Positions 58,421 to 64,000 of a stretch of DNA of 64,000 bases are shown one piece after another. The notes beneath the pieces are model-generated. The model saw only the letters and a program-made list of their open reading frames with translations. It was not told where the DNA came from and made no database searches. The translations under genes were made by a program, and so were the position numbers. Source of the DNA: Acacia acuminata (lineage: Eukaryota > Streptophyta > Magnoliopsida > Fabales > Fabaceae); contig JAFJYI010000082.1 in NCBI GenBank assembly GCA_019022655.1, positions 1,736,001-1,800,000 on the forward strand. Reading direction: 5' to 3'. Numbering within the stretch: the first letter of the stretch is position 1; every line of letters starts with the position of its first letter.

Positions 58421-59130
58421 CTTTCGAGTTATACGTGGATAAACTCAAGTCATGTACAAATAAATTTCTGGAATTATTTATTATAAAGTTTCAAATATTA
58501 GAAAGGCTATTTGCATATAACATAAAGTTTGGGGCTGTTTTATATAGTTTAGCTTTATTTTAATTGAGAAATATCTTAGTTTATTTTACTGTTTGTGAAT
58601 AATTTTGAGATCATAAATAATTTAAATATAAAGAGATAAAATATACCACTTCCTCTAGTCTTAAATATAAGACTTAATTGACTTTATTTTTGAGAGGTTA
58701 AGGAAGCTAAACATACTACTTGATCATAGTATATCTTGTACATCATTAGATTATATATTGATTTATAAGTCAAATTAATTAGTTTAAAGAAAAACGATAA
58801 ATATAATAAAAAAATCAACTAAGTTTTATATTTAGAAAATGAGGATTATAATGTTTTTCTAAATCAAATAGCAGGGGAGAATAAATTTAAGAAAAGACAT
58901 TAAAGTAAAGAAAGGGATATTTAATCTCCTTTCATGACTTTGGAGATGGCTAGCTAACTGGGAATAAATAATTTGCTGAAATTTTTGTCCGTGTAAATTT
59001 TAGGGAAATTATGCGCAAGTCTTAAGGAAGAGAATTTATCACAATAAAGTCCCTTAAAATCATGAAATTACGAAGTCCCTAGGGAGTTTCAGTGTAATTA
59101 TTTGTGAATGTTAAATTACCATTTTGGACT
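58151..59130. other. intergenic, with (TA)n and a MITE
   Basis: A (TA)n tract lies at about 58392-58419. A MITE occupies about 58652-58845. No gene seen. Confidence 0.5.
58652..58845. mobile_element. small MITE candidate
   Basis: The left end CCTCTAGTCTTAAATATAAG pairs with the right end CCTCATTTTCTAAATATAAA (reverse strand), and homology continues for about 33 bases. The layout resembles Stowaway-like plant MITEs. No clear target duplication. Confidence 0.55.
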
Positions 59131-59935
59131 TCGTGTAATTATTTTCATTTCTCAAGTCCGAGGCTATTTACAACAACAAATGTTATATTTACAATAGAAA
59201 AAGCATATATAAACAACAACCTTCGAAAACTTGGATTTTTTTTTTTTTTCCATTTTTCACATCTAAAGGCTATATACAACAACAACAACAACAAAAAATG
59301 CTATATTTATAACAGAAAAAACATATATTTACAACAACCTTTGAAAACCTGGATTTTTTTTCATTTCTCATGTCCGAGGCTATTTACAACAAAAAAATAC
59401 TATATTTACAACGAGAAAAAACATATATGAACAACAAGCTTTAAAAACCTGGATTTTTTTCATTTCTCACGTCCAGAGGCTATTTACAATAACAAATGTT
59501 ATATTTACAACAGAAAAAGCATATATTTACAACAACCTTTGAAAACCTGGATTTTTTTTTTTCATTTTTCACGTCCAAAGGTTATTTACAACAAGAAATG
59601 CTATATTTACAACAACAAAATCATATATTTACCGTACCTTTGAAAACCTGGATTTTTTTCATTTCTCACATCTAAAGGCTATTTACAACAACAAATGTTA
59701 TATTTACAATAGAAAAAACATATATTAAAAACAACCTTCGAAAACCTAGATTTTTTTCATTTCTCACGTCCGAGGCTATTTACAACAACAAATGCTATTT
59801 ACAACAACAAAAAAAGCATATATTCACAACAACCGTCGAAAACCGGATTTTTTTCATTTCTCACGTCCGCAGGCTATTTACAACAACAAATGCTATATTT
59901 ACAATAGAAAAAGCATATATTCACAACATCTTCGA
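59130..59935 (+). repeat. minisatellite, about eight units of ~100 bp
   Basis: Units begin near 59149, 59250, 59361, 59461, 59563, 59659, 59758 and 59855. Each contains CATTTCTCACGTCCGAGGC, TATTTACAACAACAAATG, GAAAAAGCATATATTTACAA and GAAAACCTGGATTTTT in the same order. Units differ by small substitutions and A/T-run lengths. A plus-strand frame across the first three units is an accident of repetition. Confidence 0.92.
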
Positions 59936-59944
59936 GAATTTTGT

Positions 59945-59956
59945 GCCTATATAAGG
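59945..59956 (+). promoter_or_regulatory. candidate TATA box after the minisatellite
   Basis: CCTATATAAGGC occurs about ten bases after the last unit. It resembles strong plant promoter TATA boxes, but no gene follows. Confidence 0.35.
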
Positions 59957-60039
59957 CTAGCTTAAGAAGTGAATATCATTTCAAAATATTAAGTTGTATG
60001 AGTAAGTGACTATTTGCACCTACTCATTGAACTTAATAT

Positions 60040-60135
60040 CTGGACTTGAGAAACGAAAAAAATCCTGATTTTGAAAGTTTGTTGTAAATATATGTTTTTT
60101 CTGTTGTAAATAGCCTCTGGACGTGAGAAATTAAA
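60040..60135 (-). repeat. inverted unit of the minisatellite
   Basis: The complement reads TTTCTCACGTCCAGAGGC, TATTTACAACAGAAAAAACA, then the start of a second unit (TTTCTCAAGTCCAG). It is separated from the main array by about 105 bases. Confidence 0.88.
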
Positions 60136-60714
60136 AAAAAAAATTTGGTTTTTACTTTGGTTTTTGTTCCTTGTTTTCAAGAAAAGAAAGAAAGAAATTT
60201 TAATGTTAAAACTGCGAGTTTTAAGTAACTTTAGGATGATGCATTCTTGATTTGAAAAGTGATTGCTCATGTTTTGAGTTGATGAACTTGGTGGCAATGA
60301 ATTTGACTTTGGTGAATTTAGGCTAACTAGTAATCATATTCCTAGTGAGATTTTGAGCTTAGTACTTTTTTTTTCTAGCGTGTATCCCTATCTCTTTACT
60401 TGATTTAGAACTTGACTTGAATCTTATTTGAGGCTGCATTTTATGCATGTGTATTCATAAAAATGATAAAGGCATTCGTTTCATTTTAGCCGATAAGCCA
60501 AAAAGCCTACCTTTTTCATGCATATATCTTTTGTTTAGCCCTTTGAGCCTATATATTATTCCATTTTGTCTACACCCATAGCCCCAAAAAAAAAATCTCT
60601 AACTTTTTGAATGTCTTGGGAGTGGATGAGCATTCCATTATATCTATCTTGGATGGAAGAACATGTATAAAATTAGGAATTGGGTCATTTTGAAGAATAT
60701 GGTAGGTCATCTTG

Positions 60715-60745
<31 letters not shown>

Positions 60746-61260
60746 AAAAGAGAGAATTGAGACTCGGTTCGGGTTTGGTTTAGTTTCTTGCATCCCCTAT
60801 TCTCTATGGTATCATTCTCTTCATCTTTTAAGATATTCAATTTTGTTTTTCAAAACACCGTACCCTTTCTTTCTTAACATTAACTCCACTGTAACCTAAT
60901 AAAAACCCTTTGGATTTATGTGTGCACTTGCTTTATTAGTGGTGGAGAATTTAGATTCTTGTCAAGCCTATGGAATGAGTATTGGATAGGGAAGATTTGA
61001 GTGTAAACACAAACTTATACACTTTTGAGTGAAGAGTGACATATACATTACAAATGGTGAGGGATTTCTAGCTTAGGTTCTCCTTTGTCAAGTAAATTAC
61101 CATGATATTTGTTTTCTTAATTCATGAGAAGATCAATTGGACAAGAGACGTGTTGAAATACTTTTGTTTACTTTTTGCTTGTGATTGGAACATTCACTTT
61201 TGAAGCTTTAGTTTAGTTTCCTTTTGTTTTTGTTTTTGTTTTTGTTATTCTCCCTTGGTC
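60136..61260 (+). other. non-coding stretch, possible LTR-retroelement remnant
   Basis: Purely non-coding on inspection, with A-runs near 60725-60749 and T/G-rich stretches (TTTTGTTTTTGTTTTTG at about 61228). The style resembles the untranslated region after pol in large plant retrotransposons, but no domain or LTR pair was found, so this is inference. Confidence 0.25.
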
Positions 61261-61274
61261 TTGATTTATTTTGT

Positions 61275-61610
61275 CTAGAAGTGCAAAGGTCTGAGCCTAG
61301 GCCTGAGCCTTCTTAGGGCCTGGTCGAGCCTGAAGCCTTTTTAAAGGCCTACTTACAATGTAGACATTTAAAAAGGCCTCATATTGTAGGCCTTGGAGGC
61401 TACAGATAAGCTTTGTACACTTTGAGCCTATAAAAAAACTATATAAAGGTAGGCTTTTAGTAGAATATAAGAATGAAAAACAATAAATATTATATTATTT
61501 ATATTATATAAATATAATTGTATTTATTTAATGTATAAATAGGCTAGGCCAGGCCTTAACTAAATAGGTCCGGCCTATTTACATATTTAAGCCTTTAAAT
61601 AAGCATTTGC
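61275..61610. repeat. AGGCCT-rich repeat, hAT-like end words
   Basis: Repeated GGCCTGAGCC, AAGGCCT and TAGGCC words in both orientations around an AT-rich centre, similar in style to 20458-21226 and 50436-50560. Confidence 0.35.
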
Positions 61611-61934
61611 TTCGTCTTTTTAACAAACAGATCTTGACGACCTTTTTAAGACCAACCCTAAACAGATCGCCGTGGGTCGCATGATAGAGATCTAGCCTAT
61701 TCCCACCGCTAGGAAAAGCGCTAGTCTGTAAGCAACCCTCATTTGCCCTGTTTGTCAAGAGGATGGAAGACAGAGAGTGTGAAGTGCGAACACACGCAGC
61801 ATAACAAGTTTGATTATAAGATAAAAATGTTAGCTGTCCAAGCCGTATTCCACTCCAACGCGTCTGTCTAATCTCCCACACTCTGAACTTTCATATTTCA
61901 AATGGAATTTTCTCAAGGTAAAAAATAGCAAAAT
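61611..61934. other. intergenic, no gene seen
   Basis: Moderately GC-richer than its surroundings. A minus frame at 61881-61579 has no domain that I recognise. Confidence 0.35.
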
Positions 61935-63225
61935 AAATATAGTAATTATTCAATTGTGGGAATTTTGTTCTCTAGCAGCAAGGGGTCACCAGTCTGGAGC
62001 TTAGGCATGTTATGATGGATCCTAAATGGTCCACGTTTTGGCGCGGTCGCTATAATTTCTTGTGTGCAATTGATATGGTTTTGACTAATGTTCCATGCCC
62101 CTTGTTTCACACTGAGTTGATGATAATACTTAACTTCTAGAACTGAGGCTAGGATCATATATACTTCCTCCTCCTGTCGTAATTATACCCAAAAAAAAAA
62201 AAAAAAAAAAAAAAAAATAGTTTATAGTATAAATTATGGGGTTTAAACTTCTCATGTTGTATGAGAAGAAGAAGATTCCTACACACACATGAAATGGTAG
62301 GACCCACATATATATATATATATATATATATAAAGGGAAAAACACTTCTCATGTTATAGGAGAGTGTATTCTCATGTAACACACATGAAATGGTAGGACC
62401 CACATATATATATAATTAGCATTATTATATATATATGTGTGTGTGTGTGTGTGGGTCCCACCATTTCATATGTGTGTAGGAATCTTTTTTTTTTTTTTCC
62501 TCATGCAACATGAGAAGTTTAAACCCCTATATATAATGCTCATTATATATATATATGAGTCCCACCATTTCATGTGTGTGTGACATGAGAATACACTTCT
62601 CCTACAACATGAAAAGTGTTTTTCCCATAAATTATACTATAAACTTTATCCTATATTTAGGATATCATTTAAGTGTTTTTAAAAAGATAATTTAGAGGTC
62701 ACAAAAAAGAAATTTATAAATGGGTTACTTTATTAGTCAATTTTATATTGCTAGGTCACAAATACATATATATATATCCCTTTCAAGTTGGACAGTTAAT
62801 TTTAAGGGCCATTATGATCATGACACACATTTTTTTTATTAAAAAAAGACTTAAGTTTCTAAGAATAATTTCAGAAATTCAAGGTTTTTTATTTTATTAG
62901 AAAATCCTATTTGTAATTTCTCCTTTTACTTATAAAAGAGTCAGGTACAGTTGGGTTCTGGGGATTCTGAAGCCGATCAACTGAGTTCTGCTAAGGGTAA
63001 AAGAAGCCCATGGCACCGCGTGATTGCTTGAAGCTTTGTCGGACGCGGCTTTATCATCCGCTGCGTTCCTTTTTCCTCCCTTTCTCCAACACCACAGCAC
63101 AGGTAACTCGGACCCTTTTCGGACCCTTTTCAACCTTCCCTCCCACGCTCTTTCCCAATTCACTCTTCAGTCTGTACTATGCCCATGCCGCTACGGCTTC
63201 ATTTCATTACTTGTTTCACTTTCAC
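61935..63225 (-). repeat. inverted segmental duplication, right copy
   Basis: Homologous in inverted order to 53960-54915. It includes repeat R copy 4 (61950-62150) and an extra roughly 500 bp (62155-62660) that carries the foldback element and is absent from the left copy. The gene D part of the left neighbourhood is not duplicated here. Confidence 0.85.
62200..62655. mobile_element. foldback element inside the duplication
   Basis: Two arms, about 62218-62410 and 62445-62650, are inverted copies. Each arm itself contains two related ~100-bp modules with CACATGAAATGGTAGGACCCAC and CTTCTCATGTT. (TA)n, (GT)n and A-run microsatellites mark the module joints. Its absence from the left copy of the segmental duplication indicates insertion after or loss since that event. 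Confidence 0.75.
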
Positions 63226-63240
63226 CTTTCATTTATTACA

Positions 63241-64000
63241 AAGTACAAACTCGAATAAATAAATAAATAAATAAATTACACGAAGAGAAACATAACTGGG
63301 GGTTCACATTAGGTCATCCCTTTATTAGAGGGATCAACATATTTTTTTTATTTATTTATATTTAGATCATATGTTGTTTTCCGGAATGTTTTTTGCACCC
63401 AATATTTCAAATTAATTAGTTTTCATCCTGTATTCAAAAACGTTTCTCATGTAATACCAAGTATCCGGAAACTAATTAATTTAAGATCTTGGGTCCAAAA
63501 AATTCCGAAAAGCAACATATAATTTAAATCTAAATAAATAAAATATATAAAAAAATGTCTCATCCCTCTAATTAGAGGGGGATGAACATGTAAGAAGCAC
63601 CTTATGTACTCCCCATAATTAGAGATACATCAACCTTGTTGTATGAGGCCTCCATATGTGTTAATTAAAGCTTGAAAAGTTAACAAAATAGTTGATCTAT
63701 ACTCGTATTTTCTCTCATATACTACACCCAATTTTTAATATAGAAGTTAAATAACTAACTTGTAGATATTAGTTTAGTTATTTATAACAAATTAATTTTA
63801 CATTGGTTTCTCTAAAATACCACCATTTTCAATCATTGGCATTTGTTCCACTCTTGAGTCTTGACAGAAACTCTCCTAATATATGCATTCAATAGAAACA
63901 CTTTTAGGAAACAATTATAAATTTAAAATACAAAGTAGATTGATGTCATCTTATATTTAAGACCAAAATAAACCACATATCTAACTCTATATTTAGGATA
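63241..64000. other. intergenic at the window end
   Basis: (AATA)n lies at 63256-63274. Apart from the foldback at 63308-63600 no feature is supportable. Confidence 0.4.
63308..63600. mobile_element. foldback MITE 3
   Basis: The two halves (about 63308-63445 and 63455-63600) are inverted copies sharing GAGGGAT, ATATGTTG(T/C)TTT(T/C)CGGAAT and AAATTAATTAGTTT. Each end has its own small hairpin (CCCT...AGGG). Ends and duplication are not defined. Confidence 0.65.

Noticed and set aside
59104..59430. 108-aa frame in the minisatellite
   Set aside because: It arises from repeated units whose stops happen to be out of frame. Other units break it and its composition is not protein-like.

Overview
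The window looks like plant nuclear DNA, probably from a eudicot. It is AT-rich and gene-poor, with intron-bearing genes and plant-type mobile elements: CACTA, PIF/Harbinger, Ty1/Copia with a tRNA-iMet primer site, an L1-type LINE and many foldback MITEs. I do not recognise the species. No bacterial operon, CRISPR array, rRNA or tRNA gene was seen.

The host genes form a small minus-strand cluster of BDA1/ITN1-like proteins (ankyrin repeats plus a PGG-type membrane domain, two exons). Copy D (51887-53780, 513 aa predicted) is the only one that reads intact. Copy C (18048-about 19989) has both exons but a 5' deletion that shifts the frame after its ATG. Copy B (about 15430-15600) is a scrap of exon 1. 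Copy A (about 8751-15163) has an early stop, a decayed second exon and a complete Copia element inside exon 1.

Layout: 950-6300, CACTA element 1, 5'-truncated. 8751-15600, BDA1-like pseudogenes A and B with Copia 1 (9770-14707). 16831-23344, gene C between two 0.78-kb direct repeats. 24093-26221, a hAT-like MITE and a non-autonomous CACTA-like element. 26317-33709, complete but decayed Copia 2. 33898-36532, a degenerate tandem array and two foldback MITEs. 36889-38310, two partial CACTA-type elements. 38311-40339, a broken PIF/Harbinger element. 41646-49645, CACTA element 2 with both ends present, 8.0 kb. 51887-53780, gene D. 53960-63225, an inverted segmental duplication enclosing a MULE-like hairpin, a LINE, a minisatellite and a foldback element. 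63308-63600, a last foldback.

The mobile elements share structural themes but work independently. Both CACTA copies have the usual two-gene plan (TNP2-type transposase, then a Transposase_24-type gene) and repeated subterminal motifs. Both Copia elements are bounded by LTRs, a primer site, a polypurine tract and perfect 5-bp target duplications, yet neither has an intact polyprotein. I found no convincing new biological system. The most informative items are the nested insertions that can be proved from empty copies in the same window, the 100-bp minisatellite that ends next to a TATA box and has an inverted unit beyond it, the GC-rich block inside CACTA 2, and the three amber codons in an otherwise open Copia polyprotein.
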